NCBI GenBank assembly: GCA_021018995.1
Contig: CM037584.1
Location: 144,043,317 to 144,107,316 of the forward strand
Length of the DNA stretch: 64,000 nt
Source: Chloranthus sessilifolius
Taxonomy: Eukaryota > Streptophyta > Magnoliopsida > Chloranthales > Chloranthaceae
Direction of reading: 5' to 3'
The position numbers and the translations under genes were made by a program. Below are positions 11,244 through 22,738 of this stretch, piece after piece. The stretch's first letter is position 1. The number at the start of each line of letters is the position of its first letter. Below the pieces are notes generated by a model. It made no database searches. It saw nothing but the letters and a program-made list of their open reading frames with translations, and was not told where the DNA came from.

Positions 11244-14200
11244 ACTGGCCTTTAGAAAAGCGGGTCTTTATATACACATGGTATTGCCCACCAAAGGCTA
11301 ATTTCACTTTTTATAGGTTATTTTTTTAGGAAGTTAGAACCGTATTACAATCACTCGATGCTTCCAGGGTTAGGGACATTGACTCCCAAATCCTCACTTG
11401 TTGTGTCGTACCTTTACCTGCTCTGATGGAGGAAGCTGATTAAGATAGATTTTGGGAGTCAACCGCCATCATATTTATCATGGCCTCATCCGGGACCCAG
11501 TCCTCAAACGTCAACATGGGTTTGTGGTGGTTTATGGCAGGGGGTGCATTGACGGGGGAACTTCTTCCACGAAGAGGGACAAGGATGCTAGGTCTATTTC
11601 CATATCGGAGGGACTGATTTAGGGATTGGTTGGGTGGATAGTGGCTGCTGTCTTGCGTGGGGTCAGTTGTGTTGCCCCATTTTGATCTATTTTTATGACC
11701 CTTGCACTCACAAACATGCTCCGAATGTGAGGTCGTGGATGAGGTGCATCTTCCAGGTCTATTCCTCGAGCTTTGGCAACGGCTATGGTTCAGGCCTTCT
11801 CCTTGAGATCTTGAACTTCTTCCTCAGTGGGGTTGTAACCTAACCCAAATCTTATATGTTACCCACCTCTTGCTCTGACTGGATCTCTTCTTCCTTGTAA
11901 ACGAGGGCCCAACCCTTTGCCTTTCTAGTAGACCCATTTTTGGAGCATAGCCACTGCTGTAGTCATACCACCTCCTATTTTTGTGGTGACTTCTCTAATA
12001 GGTTCTGGTGCTACTGTCGATACATCATACTAGAAGTTGTTGAAGTATGTGTCTTCAGCTATATGTGGTACATCCAACACTTTGAGGTTTTCAATGCTGT
12101 GTGTGACCTTTTCCCCTTCCTCTTGTCCCTCACCTAAAATGGTGATGATCTTTTGATCTGAAACAAATCTGAGCTTTTGATGCAAAGTTGAAGGTATTGC
12201 TTCGATTTCATGTAGCCACGGATAACCTAACAACAGATTAAAGGTGGATTTGATATCCATAACTTTGAATGGAATGGAGAAGGTCATTGGCCCAATGATG
12301 AGCTCAAGATCGACTTCTCCAATTATTTCCCTCCTTGTGTTATCAAATCCTCTTACGCTTATTCTAGCTGGCCTGAACGTGAAGGGATCCACCCCTATCT
12401 TGGTGGCAGTTCTCAGATGGCACACATTTAAAGTTGATCCATTGTCTTTTAGTACTAATGGAATTACCAAGTTCCATACTTCTACTGTGATGTTGAGGGG
12501 TTTGGAATGATTATTTCCCTCATTCGGAATATCAACATCTGAAAAAGAGATGGCGTTGGGAGCCAACACTTTCCCAATTATCTGTCCTACTTCATCTGGG
12601 GTCACTTGAACAGACACATGTGCATCTTTCAGTGCTCCCATTAAAGCTCGAAAGTGGAGCGGGGATGTCATTAATAGGACCGAAACAAGGATATGAGTTG
12701 GCATTCTTTTTAACTATGTTTCCAGTATGTGCTCTCTACTCATTTTTTCAAAGGGGTGTATCGCAATAGGTTCCTTCTTCTCTTCCAGTCGGGTTGGTAC
12801 TGATACCTGAGGTTGTTTGGAAATTCTCTCCGATCGAGTAAAAAAATTGGTTTCCCCCTTTATGATGTTGCCCGAATTGATGTCTGTTTGATTGTAACTG
12901 AGCGGGATCTGTTGGGGATCATAGGTCAGCCCTAGGATCTGAAATGGATTAAATGAGGGTATCAGAGGCACCGAGATAGGTGGTGCGGAATAACTGGATA
13001 ACACTTAGTGAACTTCTGCTAGGGGCGGAGAGGTTGGAGGAGTGGTGAACATGGGCCAAGTGGGATCTATGGGAGTTAGGGATGACTGTATTGGTGGTGA
13101 TGTGACGAGGTTAGGCCACTGGTAATTAATTGGTGCTGGAGGGGGAATCTGGGGAACACTAGTTATCCAGCAATCAGAGGGGGGTGGTGTTGCATATGGC
13201 TGATATGGAGATAAGTTGGGTTGTATGTAATTGACGAGAGCTGGTGGTGGAAAATACATCCTCAAATCTAAGGGCTCTACTTGGGATGTTGGGGAAGTAA
13301 TCAGCCAATTTTAAGGGCTCGATTACCCCTATGCTTCTATCTTCTTAATCCCTCTGCTTTGGTGCTATAAAGTCTTCCCGGATGTGGATATAGTCTGAAG
13401 GGTCAAACTCTTCACCATCTTCCTCTGTCATGCCGACAATGGGCCTTGGCCCATTCCTCCTGGTGGATGTGGTGACATTAGGACCTGATGTATGTTGGCG
13501 TACTGACTTGCTTGGGGAAGTGTCGGAGGGATGATTTGGTCGGTGTCAATTAGGTCACGTATTGCATGCTTTAAAGGAAAGCATCGATCAGTCGGGTGAC
13601 CTGGTCCTTGATGGAAAATACAGTGAGTATTGGGATCATAATTTTTAGGGATTGGATTTGGCGGTAGGCGTGGTTGGAAAGGTGTAACAAGACTTTTTTC
13701 AACTAACAGAGGTAGAAGGATGTTCAAGGATTGCCCCAATGGTGTAAAGACTTGGTCGAAATGGGCTCTTCTTTGTTTCAGGGTCATCTATGCCCTTTCC
13801 CATTGCCTGTTCTCTGCATCAGTTCGCTTCGTGTTGGGACCGGCTGTGCCGCCTTAAACTGGAATGGGGTTATGCTGGTGCTGGGTCGTTCATTTACAGT
13901 TGTCTGTATATCTGCCCCGGTTCTTCTCTCGCTCCACTGGTTATGTTTTTGCTTAACCATCCTCTGATTATATCCTCATAACGATTAACATTCCTTACTA
14001 AGTCAGCAAAGCTAGACTGTTGTTGGTATACCAAAAAATCAGAGATAACTAGTAGAGTGCTTTTCGAAATCAGCTCAATTTTCTCATCATCGGGTATTTT
14101 ATTCCTGACTTAGACTGCCAATGTTCTCCATCGCCCAAGGTAGTTGCTAAATGTTTCGTCAAACTTCTGCTTTAATCGGGCTAGATCTAACTTGCGGGAT

Positions 14201-14862
14201 CAATGTCTATATTGTAGACATACTACTCTTGGAATAGGTGGGTCAGATCATTCCAGGTTTTAATCATGGATGGTTCAAGGGAAGTGAACCATCTCAAAGT
14301 TGGGCCCGTAAGGCTTTTCTAGAACACTTTGATGAGGAGTCGTTCGTCTCCGTCGTACTAGCACATGTCCATGCAGTAGGACTTGAGGTGTGCAATGGGG
14401 TTGCCCATGCTATTGTATTTGTCAAAGGTTGACATATTGAATTTTTGGGGCAAAGGGACTTCAGTAAATAGGCATAGGTCGGAAAAGTCCGTGGCATGGA
14501 TTTTAACTCCACCCATCTTCATCAGCTATTTTTAGATTTTGTCTATTTGTTCTTTTAACAGCTCTAACTCCCTGGACAGTAGGGCTGGCCCCTCAACAGG
14601 CTGCTTCTATTCACTTTGGAATGCCTGTGGGTTGGTCTGCATGGGATGTGGGGGGATGAAATTGGCAAAGGCCCTCATGTATGCCCCACTATTTTGGGCT
14701 TCATCCTCCTCATGCTGATTGCTGGTATCAATAATAATTGGGGGAGGAGTGAGATTGATTGGATTTTGAAAGTTTTGGCCAGGTGCTTGATGAGGCCCTT
14801 GTAAGTGCGGGAGGCTTTGCTGAGTGTTTTGAGAGGTAAACGGGTGGGTAAATGGAGGGTAT
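11244..14862 (-). pseudogene. Element F: Ty3/gypsy gag-protease polyprotein fragment with G-patch
   Basis: Reads from about 14860 leftwards. First comes a gag region (14860-13430) with HCIFHQGPGHPTDRCFPLKH, a CX2H/CX2C-type binding motif, and a Pro-rich linker. A retropepsin-like domain follows at 12704-12030: VLKDNGSTLNVC (active-site D-N/S-G), FNLLLGYPWLHE and SPLHQ-like SSTLHQKLRF. A degraded G-patch follows at about 11980-11850 (AVAMLQKWVY, KGKGLGPRLQG), then GYNPTEEEVQDLK. Protease plus G-patch is typical of one group of plant gypsy polyproteins. Stops and frameshifts are frequent. RT and integrase are absent, presumably left of the inserted element A. The right end abuts a CACTA-like terminus at 14863. 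Confidence 0.75.
12030..12704 (-). pseudogene. Retropepsin-like aspartic protease domain of element F
   Basis: An open stretch of 224 codons on the minus strand. The active-site loop is LKDNGSTLNVC, followed by a hydrophobic strand (NTRREIIGEVDLELIIGP) and the second signature FNLLLGYPWLHEIEAIPS. This arrangement and the IPSTLHQKLRF tail are characteristic of plant gypsy proteases linked to a G-patch. Residues before it (MGALKDAHV) join it to the gag linker upstream. In a working element it would cleave the Gag-Pol polyprotein. Confidence 0.8.
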
Positions 14863-14960
14863 CACTATAAAAAAATATAGGTTACGCCGATGGCTGGAAT
14901 TAAGCAGCCATCGTCATAGATATACCCTACGCTAACGGTCATTAAGGAAAGTCGTCGGCG
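14863..14960. repeat. CACTA-like terminus with subterminal inverted motif
   Basis: CACTATAAAAAAATATAG starts at 14863, exactly where gag sequence of element F stops. Just inside, GATGGCTG and CAGCCATC form an inverted pair, and GTCGTCGGCGG follows; such short subterminal inverted repeats are typical of CACTA elements. The partner terminus is not certain: it could belong with the TNP2 pseudogene at 40366-43081, but the TIR there (46961-46975) does not match well. Confidence 0.5.
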
Positions 14961-15778
14961 GAGGGCCTTATATAACTCAACAAGGTGCTTATTATTTCTT
15001 TTCTAGAGAAGATAACCTTAAAAACTCAAATCGTTCTGTTAGATCTCAAAAATGGTGAAACCTCTCCTTCGTTCTTCTATAATCTTCGAAGTAGCGAAAC
15101 TCAAATCATTCTTACAATTTCTATTTCTAATCACTTTCTCCAATCTCCTACGGTCTCTAATCTCACTTGCTCAAATAGCAACAGATTGAAGGATCCATCG
15201 ATGCTTTTGTTCTTAAAATGAGCAACCCTAGAGTTGCATCAGATTGAAGACTCCAATATTTCAGATCTCATTTTTTTTTTCTTTTTTGATATGCTGGTTT
15301 GATTTCATGTTATGATCTGTGAATCTAATGTTCCCATTCGTAATTTCTGATTCTTAATAGTAAACGTTGTGAATCTGATGTTGGGATTTGTGATTTTAGT
15401 TATCTTTTATAATAAATGATATAAAGCTATGGATTGACACCAAAATGTAAGAATTGAATGTTCGGAGGTTTTCTTAGGGATTTTTATCTCTATATTTCAT
15501 ATCGGTCAGTTTTGGAACAGAAAAGGAGGCCTTCAGTTTATAGTTTTCAGATACGAATATTTCGGACTCTTTTAGGGATTTTTGTTAATATATTTAGATC
15601 AGTCAATTTTAGAATAGAAAACGGGAATTTTTGGCTATATATTTCATATTTGAATTTTTTTGACTTATTTGGGGCATTTTTGTTTGTATACTTTACATTT
15701 GTTAATTTTGCTCGAAACTGCACGGGATCCCCATTTCCCTATTCTTCTTTGTCTTCTTCCCACTAGAAATAAGAACAG

Positions 15779-15779
<1 letters not shown>

Positions 15780-15820
<41 letters not shown>
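15780..15820. repeat. (TC)n microsatellite
   Basis: About 20 uninterrupted TC dinucleotides. Confidence 0.97.
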
Positions 15821-15823
<3 letters not shown>

Positions 15824-15907
15824 CAATCTACGAGGCAGGTGACTGCGAGTTACGGCGAACCTATTTCTCCTCCGGTCTTCCACTCATGCTCTCAACACTC
15901 GCGGATC

Positions 15908-15935
15908 ATATATACATATATATATATATATATAC
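15908..15935. repeat. (TA)n microsatellite
   Basis: Short AT/TA run with one C interruption. Confidence 0.9.
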
Positions 15936-17252
15936 TACTGCTCCTACTCACAACCTATGGCAAGCTCCCTTTTGTATTTATTTTTTGTTTGTTTCTTTAT
16001 ATTTTGAGAGGTTGGTTCTTATTTTCTTCTATTAGGTTGTTGTTCTATTATTTTGTTTTCAAAACTACTAAATGTTTTATTTCAAATTCCGACATTGCAA
16101 CTCTTTCCATCCGACAGTCACTAGGTCATGTCCCCATGTCAACATATATTCTTATCAGATACAAACCCGTTATATGTATTAACTAAATAAGAGTTGAAAG
16201 TTTCCTAAACTTTGTTGTTGTCTAGAGTAGGAAACATGCTCTTCTTAAGTCTCTGCTTATCATCTGATTCCAAGAAATGGTCATGTCAAGTTGCATGTCA
16301 GGTGTTTGATGAAATGTCATTGTATAGATTGTCTTTGCTTTCAATAGAACATTGGCCAAAATGGTCATTTTGCTCATCAAACATTGGCCACAAATATCCA
16401 ACACATAAGTCTCAGTTTCACGATATCATCCAAGATTTGAATCCATGGCCACTACACCAATGCAGGGGATTAGAACTTACCTATCTAGCTTGTATGAAAA
16501 GTTGAAGTTCTTTTGTTTTCTAAGTCTTCTTTTTATGATGCAACTTCTTCTCTCTCCTGAATCAGACGACTCTGCACAATTATTTCAGGTAAGATTGGAA
16601 AGACGCTTGTAGAAGTAGAATGTTTTTTCATAACTATTTTTATAAAATAGCTTAATTTCCATGCTCTAATTGTCACAGATTGAAACTAAGAAACTTTTAG
16701 CTCAACTGGTGGAGACAGAGATGGTCACACAAACGGTATCTTGAAATTTACTTAGTCATGAATAGATGGTTGTCGCATAACTTGTCTTGCCAAACTGAAC
16801 TCTAGTATTTAATTCTTTATAAAATTCATCAATATTTCATTTTTTTTTTAAATTGTTCTTTTGGGAATATCATGTCATGCACCTAGACCTGACTTGGTTT
16901 TTGGTAATAAATGTGACACCCCAGCCATCGGCACGATCCTTTAGGCCATGCTCCATGGATATGTACGGAACATTGGTATAACAAGCAACAACTATGCAAA
17001 ATAAGACGATTAACTGATCAATGTGGAATCATATATACTAATCTAAAGCATCAGTTCAAAGGACAGTTCTTCTTCCATGCCAACGCATGAACAGAAGAAC
17101 CGACCCGAACCATCGATGATAAACGGATCACCCTAGATGGTTCGCCAAAAGAATTACATAAGTTAATTACATGTTTCACAAAAAAACTTGACATACCAAG
17201 CCGTACAAATGTATTCTCAAAAATCTCCCTCTCAAAGTACGGAGGGGGTCCT

Positions 17253-18821
17253 TGATCTGTGTCGAAATATGACTATATTTCGCACCCTAAATACTAACAT
17301 TTAGCTATCCGATGAAGGCATTCTAACGGCTGCTGTATAGTTTTAGTGGTTTCAGGTGTTACGGACCGTGGGATGTTGAAAGAGCTTAAGTGAATAAAAT
17401 TAAAGGACTATATGAACTTTGGACCATGGAGCCAGCGGAAGCACTGAAATCCATGAAAAAGACTGATTGGTCTAGCCACAGTTTCGAGAGTTAAATATGT
17501 CACACGCCCATTTCAATCGATTGAGATTTGAAACTCAATCGATTGAGTTTAAAAAGTTGCCCAAAAATCAATAGATTGATTTCCAAAATCAATAGATTGA
17601 TTTCTAAAATCAATAAATTGATTTCCAAAAATCAATAGATTGATTTCCAAAATCAATAGATTGATTTCCAAAATTCAATAGATTGATTTCCAAAATCAAT
17701 AGATTGAATTTGGAATTCAATAGATTGATTTTCGAAAATCAATCGATTGAATTCCTTAAATTCAATAGATTGATTTTGGGAATGGAAATGAGCCACCAAA
17801 ATTCGAATTTTGAATTCAATCGATTGAATTCAAAATTCAATCGATTGATTTCAAAATTCAATCTATTGATTCGGATATGGAATAATTTTAGCCCGGGGCC
17901 CTATTTAAACAACAGGATGTTTAGGGTTCAGGGGGACTTCTGCTCGGTAGATTTTCTAAGGGCCTTTAGCAATTTTTTCTTTGATATTTTTAGTTTTGTA
18001 TTTAGATAAAAAGCTGTGTAAGGTTGTGATCTTCTCCAAAAAGATCAAGTGCTTGATAAATAAAAGAGCAATTTTTGTGATGGCTTTCGATTTACATTGT
18101 GCGTGTGGATCAAGGATGAGCGGCTAAACCCCTCGTGCAAGGAGGAAGCGACCCCTAGATGAGTAACTAACTTACTTTTAAGCTTACAATTTCTTGTTAG
18201 AATTATTGAATCGTACGGCTTTTAGTGTGTGCTTCATTGTGTTATCATCGAATACTCGTTTATAGCCGTCGACCGTGTGATCGGCGACAATAAACGAATT
18301 ATTCCACCTAGATCGATCTTGTAGATCGACATAGGATGCCGTGCGGTTGATTCTTACGGTTGTGATTTCGAATTTGAGATACGCTATGCCTTTCGCATGA
18401 TGCATGCCGTGATTGGATGCATCATAGTGTTCGGATAGGGTATGCCGAATCAATAATTGCATTTTCATCGATTCGTTTTTCTTGTAGTTAAATGATGGTA
18501 TAATGATTTAACATGAAATTGTGTGGTTGATTGTAGAAAAGTTATAAATCTAGGGTTAGCAACTCCTTGATCATTTCATCATTGTTAATTTTTTTTAATC
18601 ATAGTTCATCCGTGCATAGCTTGATTTAGTTCTTTTGATTATTGCATTGTGTAGTGGTAAATCTTGACAATGAAATCTCTCACCCTTGGTACTTCCTTGG
18701 GTCTTTGAAATCTCTTTAAAATTAATCTAATTTTGCGCTTCCCTATGGGTTCGACACCCTTAATTTTGCCGTGCTACAATCGAACTTGTGCACTTGCAAG
18801 GGTACACTTTAAAACCGATCA
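17253..18821 (+). mobile_element. Solo LTR, Athila-type, related to LTR B
   Basis: Starts TGATCTGTGTCGAAATATGA and ends AAAACCGATCA. Its start parallels LTR B (TGATCGGTGCTGAAATATGA) and so does its end (GTGGGTTCGACACC, CACTTGCAAGGGT, GATCA). No internal retrotransposon sequence remains and both sides carry GTCCT, so this is a solo LTR left by LTR-LTR recombination. It holds a dense array of CAATAGATTG-type palindromes at 17505-17880. A short open frame on the minus strand (18184-18468) has no family resemblance. Confidence 0.92.
17505..17880. repeat. Palindrome array CAAT(C/A)GATTG in the solo LTR
   Basis: About 15 units of CAATCGATTG or CAATAGATTG, many in a 24-25 bp period with TTTCCAAAAT spacers. 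Part of the array is a near-tandem repeat (17560-17700). Related but sparser units occur in LTR B. Confidence 0.92.
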
Positions 18822-18826
18822 GTCCT

Positions 18827-19846
18827 CTAGAAGAAGTCCTCAGGAGGAGGCTCCAACTCTTCCCCGGGCACGTTATCCGAATCCCTCGGATCCACGTCTC
18901 CCGAAGCTTTAACAGCTGCAAGCAAAGGACCTGTGACGTATAGTCTAAAGGGGGTTAGCTACATCCTAGCTCAATAGGGAAACCACAATTGAACATATAA
19001 GTTAAACTCTCACATATATTCTAAAACAGTTTAAAAGCATGCTTCATCTGATGTAACCTTTGAGAAACAATTTAAATGCACAGAAAGATATGATAGATGC
19101 AATTTCAACTGTTACTTTACATGATTATTTTCATTCTCAACTTACTAGTATTAGTTACTGATTCGGCCTAATTACTTAAATCTTAACTTAAATAATCCCC
19201 GAGCAATATAACATCGAGCCCCGATGGAATACCTACCATCGTCGTCTAAATAGACACTTGTCATATATGTTTCTTATTTGAATACTACACAGGTCCCTTT
19301 CTTATAGGCGACGGGGTTTCTAATCTCATAACTATATCCCTGGGATGTTAAAACTGGTGTATGGATTGGCTGCCGTACCGGTCACGGATATCCTGTCGAG
19401 TCAGTCATGGGTATCCCGCCACGTCGGTGGGGTATTCTATTCAAACCTTAAATAACAAAAATATCATGTGCACTACATATAGTTATTCACCGTGTAATTG
19501 TGCTAATTCTAGTATACTAGGTCTTTTCACTTTTTCTTTTACTTCACCGATAGATTTCATCTGCATCCCTGGGATGCCACTGGCTCAATGCATCACTTAG
19601 ATGCTCATTATCACATTTCACATCCCCTGAGGATCTTATGAGTTCATTTAGTATTCACACACACACACACTACCTTAGAAATCACATTTTGATGCATAAA
19701 TATTCATTTGAATAACTCCACATACATGCTTTTGAAAATTAAAGTATATGTTCAAAGTGTTCCCTAACTCACGTGTTCAATCGATAAGCAGCAAGGTCCA
19801 ATATGGTTCAACATGCTCACGTTTGCTCGTAACACCTATGGTACAT
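18827..19846 (-). other. Middle segment of LTR D
   Basis: Non-coding on both strands. Minus-strand similarity to LTR C around 39570-39620 and the recurrent CCATCGGGG word mark it as LTR. A short ACACAC run lies at about 19656-19671. No gene is seen. Confidence 0.65.
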
Positions 19847-20159
19847 TGATCGGTGCTGAAATATGACTATATTTCATACCTTAAATCCTACACTTAGCCG
19901 TTCGATGAAAGTATTTGATGGTTGTTGTGAGGTTTTGATGATAACAGGTGTTTCTGACCTTTGGATCTTCCAAGTGTATAAAAGAAAGAAATTAAAGGCT
20001 ACAAAAGAGCTATGGACAAAAAGGGTCCAAAGAAGCGCTGAAATCCGTGAAGGGAATCAAACTCCATCAAGAAGGGGAAGATATTGAAGTTGCCGCGAGG
20101 AACAAAGTGTAAATAAACCTTCAGCTTGGAAGAATGGCGCCGCATGTTCCCGCCACACA

Positions 20160-20330
20160 CTTCAACCTAGCGCCATTCAATTCAACCTAGCGACTACAGC
20201 ATTTCAACCTAGCGATGACTGATGAATAAAAGCAACCACGACGGTGAAAGTATCCTTCTCCAATTCAATCACGCGAAGAGCACTATCCAACCCAGCGAGG
20301 AGAAATCTAACCTAGCGAAAGTCTGGGCAT
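20160..20330 (+). repeat. CAACCTAGCG repeats in LTR B
   Basis: Five copies of CAACCTAGCG or close variants within 170 bp; the 3' LTR has six at about 30690-30860. CCTAGCG is also the arm of the hairpins in LTR-like sequence G (47782-47954). Confidence 0.8.
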
Positions 20331-20399
20331 TTCAACTTTGGCATGCTTCACGAGGGCATATTGGAGATTTCCACCAATTAGGGCATCTACTTCCAACTA

Positions 20400-20590
20400 G
20401 TGTCAATCGATTGAGACATAAAATTCAATCGATTGAGACAAAAAGGCAAAAGTGTCCTAAAGGTGATTAAACTAGTGTCAATCGATTGAGACATGAAATT
20501 CAATCGATTGAGACAAAAAGGCAAAAGTGTCCTAAAGGTGATTAAATTAAAAGTTCAATCGATTGAGATTTAAGCCTCAATCGATTGAGG
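20400..20590. repeat. CAATCGATTGAG palindromes in LTR B
   Basis: Six units. Four of them are two copies of a 70-bp segment (GTGTCAATCGATTGAGACAT and its partner) repeated in tandem. Confidence 0.92.
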
Positions 20591-21440
20591 CAATTAGGGT
20601 TAGGTTGAATCGGCTATTATAAATAAGAGGCTGCGGCATTGTAAAAGAGAGCTTTTGAATATGGAAGAGTTTTCATTCTGAGAAAAATTTGTGTAATAAT
20701 TTGCCGAGAGAGACTTTTGTAGAGGGTTTTCTTAGAGTAATAAAATTGTGTTGAGATTTTTCGGAGAACATATTTTATTTTACACCTTCTTTGCTCTTTA
20801 CTTTGGGAATGGTTTTGAATGAAATTGAAGATCTTGCACCAAGGATGAGAGGCTAAAGGCTGTAGATCAAGGAGGATGCGATCCCCAGATAAGTACCCAT
20901 ATTTTATGTTTAATGCCATAGTTTGATAATTTCATCATCAAATCGTTTTTCTCAAAGTGTAGTGATCATGTTTTTATTGTTTTGATCTAAAATACCATGA
21001 GATACGCTATGCTTTTCACATGATTCATACCGCTTATTAATTGTTTTAGATAGGGTATGTCGGGTTAATGATCATGCTTAATTACTAGTCATGTTTCTCT
21101 TAGAATGATGGTGCGTTTGATGTTAATAAAATTGTGGGTTTAAAAATAGAAAAGGGTATAAATCTGGGGTAGCAAATTCCTTGATCTTGTTTTTAAAATT
21201 TGTTCTTAGATTTCTCATTACATAATTTTTAGATTAATTTATTTTCTTTCTTGCAATTAGAAAAAGTGTTAATTTTTGGTAAAAATTAAATATGCCCCTT
21301 GGTACTTCCTCGAGGATATTTTCTAAATCTCTAGGAAGAATTGATTAAAGTTTCAGATTTCCCTGTGGGTTCGACACCTTTGTTCTTGCCTTACTAGAAC
21401 AGATCTTGTACACTTGCAAGGGTTTATTTAAAAACGATCA

Positions 21441-21466
21441 AGTTTTGGCGCGTTCTTGAAAATCGT
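21441..21466 (+). promoter_or_regulatory. Probable, degenerate primer binding site of element B
   Basis: Directly after the LTR end the sequence is AGTTTTGGCGCGTTCTTGAA. TGGCGC matches the start of the tRNA-Asp-type site of element A, but the rest diverges, so priming from this site would be poor. Confidence 0.5.
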
Positions 21467-21504
21467 AAATTTTGAGTAAATTCCGATTAGAGATTTTTTT
21501 TTAT

Positions 21505-22570
21505 AACAGTCAATCGATTGAGACTTGTTTCTCAATCGATTGAGGTTGTGTGTTTTTGGCAATAATTGTGCCTCAATCGATTGACTTAACTCTGTCAATC
21601 GATTGACTTAACTCTGTCAATCGATTGACAAACTTGAAAATTAAAAAAAAAATATAAATAAATAAATAAATAAAATAAAATAAATTCTTTCCCTAATTTT
21701 CTTTCTTAGATTAGATTTTGTGATATTCTTTAGGAAGTTTAGGTTTTTAGAAGTTCTTAGTTTAGAAGTTTTTCTTTTTTTTATTATTTTCCACTTTTAG
21801 AAATTTTAGGATTTTCTAAAAATTGGTTATTCATTTTTTTTAGGAAGTTTATATTTTTAGGAAATTTATATTCTTAGTTTAGAAGTTTTTCTTTTTTTTA
21901 TTGTTTTCCACTTTTAGAAATTTTAGGATTTTCTAAAAATTGGTTATTCATTTTTTTTAGGAAGTTTATATTTTTAGGAAATTTATATTCTTAGTTTAGA
22001 AGTTTTCTTTTAGGAAAGATTTTCTAGGTTTTTAATTTCTAATTTCTAATTTTCGAATTTAGATTTTATTTTTATTTTTTTTTAATTTTAATTTTAAAAA
22101 AAAAAAAAAAAAAACATAATAATAATAATAATAAAAATAAAAATAATAAAAATAAAAAAATAAAAAAATAAAAATAAAAATAAAAATTTCCTGAGTGGTT
22201 TTCTTTCCTTTTTCTTCTTACTTTGATCTCTGTTCATAGCAGCATTCAATCGATTGAAGCTCCTTTCTCAATCGATTGATACTGAGCTACTTTCTGTGTG
22301 CTCTCTACTCTTTTCTCAATCGATTGACATTCCTATGTCAATCAATTGACAGAACTCTTGTGTGTTTTAATCTTTGAACCTCAATCGATTGAGAGAAGAC
22401 TCTCAATCGATTGACTGACAAAGTCTTTTTCTGATATTCTGTGTGCTTTCTGACTCTTGGAACCTCAATCGATTGAGAGCATCCCCTCAATCGATTGACT
22501 GACAAGTCATTTGTGTGAAATTTTATGTGCTTCTGTCAATCTATTGAGACCACTGTCTCAATCGATTGAG
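21505..22570. repeat. CAATCGATTG palindromes upstream of gag in element B
   Basis: About 15 units in two clusters. In the second cluster they come in pairs 8-15 bp apart, with flanks alternating CTCAATCGATTGAG and GTCAATCGATTGAC. They use the same core as LTR B. Confidence 0.92.
21756..22010 (+). repeat. 117-bp tandem repeat in leader of B
   Basis: CTTAGTTTAGAAGTTTTTC recurs at 21756, 21873 and, slightly changed, 21990, giving a period of 117 bp over a little more than two units. Confidence 0.88.
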
Positions 22571-22738
22571 TCTGCTTGAGGACTTATTTTGGGTTCTTCA
22601 AACCTTTGATTGTGGGTGTGGTGTATGAGCTTTACTCATTCTCATCACCCACATTTGCTACCGTTTAATCCGGAGATCGAACGATCTTTGTGAGACAATC
22701 GTAGAATCCAAAGGAATCAGTATTATCCTACTGATACC

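Larger units (their letters stand above)
14961..16911. other. Unassigned region with possible captured exon pair
   Basis: Mostly noncoding, AT-rich sequence with a (TC)n tract at 15780-15820 and a (TA)n tract at 15908-15935. At about 16540-16735 two exon-like pieces are bounded by GT/AG: one ends PESDDSAQLFQ before GTAAGATTGG, the next starts after CACAG and reads ETKKLLAQLVETEMVTQT. They look like a host gene fragment, which I cannot identify. If the CACTA terminus at 14863 is real this could be captured cargo. Confidence 0.35.
17248..18826. other. Target site duplication pair GTCCT of the solo LTR
   Basis: GTCCT at 17248-17252 and again at 18822-18826, immediately flanking the TG...CA ends. 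A perfect 5-bp duplication fits Ty3/gypsy integration. Confidence 0.9.
19847..21440 (+). repeat. 5' LTR of element B
   Basis: 1594 bp, TGATCGGTGCTG to AAAACGATCA. It contains six CAATCGATTGAG palindromes (20400-20590) and five CAACCTAGCG-type words (20160-20330). Differences from the 3' LTR concentrate at 20110-20350, where small indels occur; the rest is almost identical. The two short open frames (19863-20087 plus, 20617-20919 minus) have no protein-family resemblance. Confidence 0.95.
21467..22738 (+). other. 5' leader of element B with palindromes and tandem repeats
   Basis: Noncoding. It holds CAATCGATTG palindromes in two clusters (21505-21635 and 22246-22570), a 117-bp tandem repeat (about 21756-22010), a (TAAA)n tract (21640-21690) and an A/T homopolymer-rich stretch (22060-22190). 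No gene is seen before the gag ATG at 22739. Confidence 0.8.

Noticed and set aside
15839..16186. Open frame after the (TC)n tract, plus strand
   Set aside because: Composed of microsatellite and AT-rich sequence with hydrophobic low-complexity translation; no motif or splice logic.
16212..16505. Short PPR-like phrase CQVFDEMSLYR
   Set aside because: Only one weak helix-like stretch and no tandem PPR units; likely chance.
17505..17880. Regularly spaced repeats resembling a CRISPR array
   Set aside because: Spacers are near-identical rather than unique, the repeats are 10-bp palindromes, and the context is a plant LTR.
20617..20919. 100-codon minus-strand open frame repeated in both LTRs of B
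   Set aside because: Conserved only because the LTRs are nearly identical; no protein-like features.
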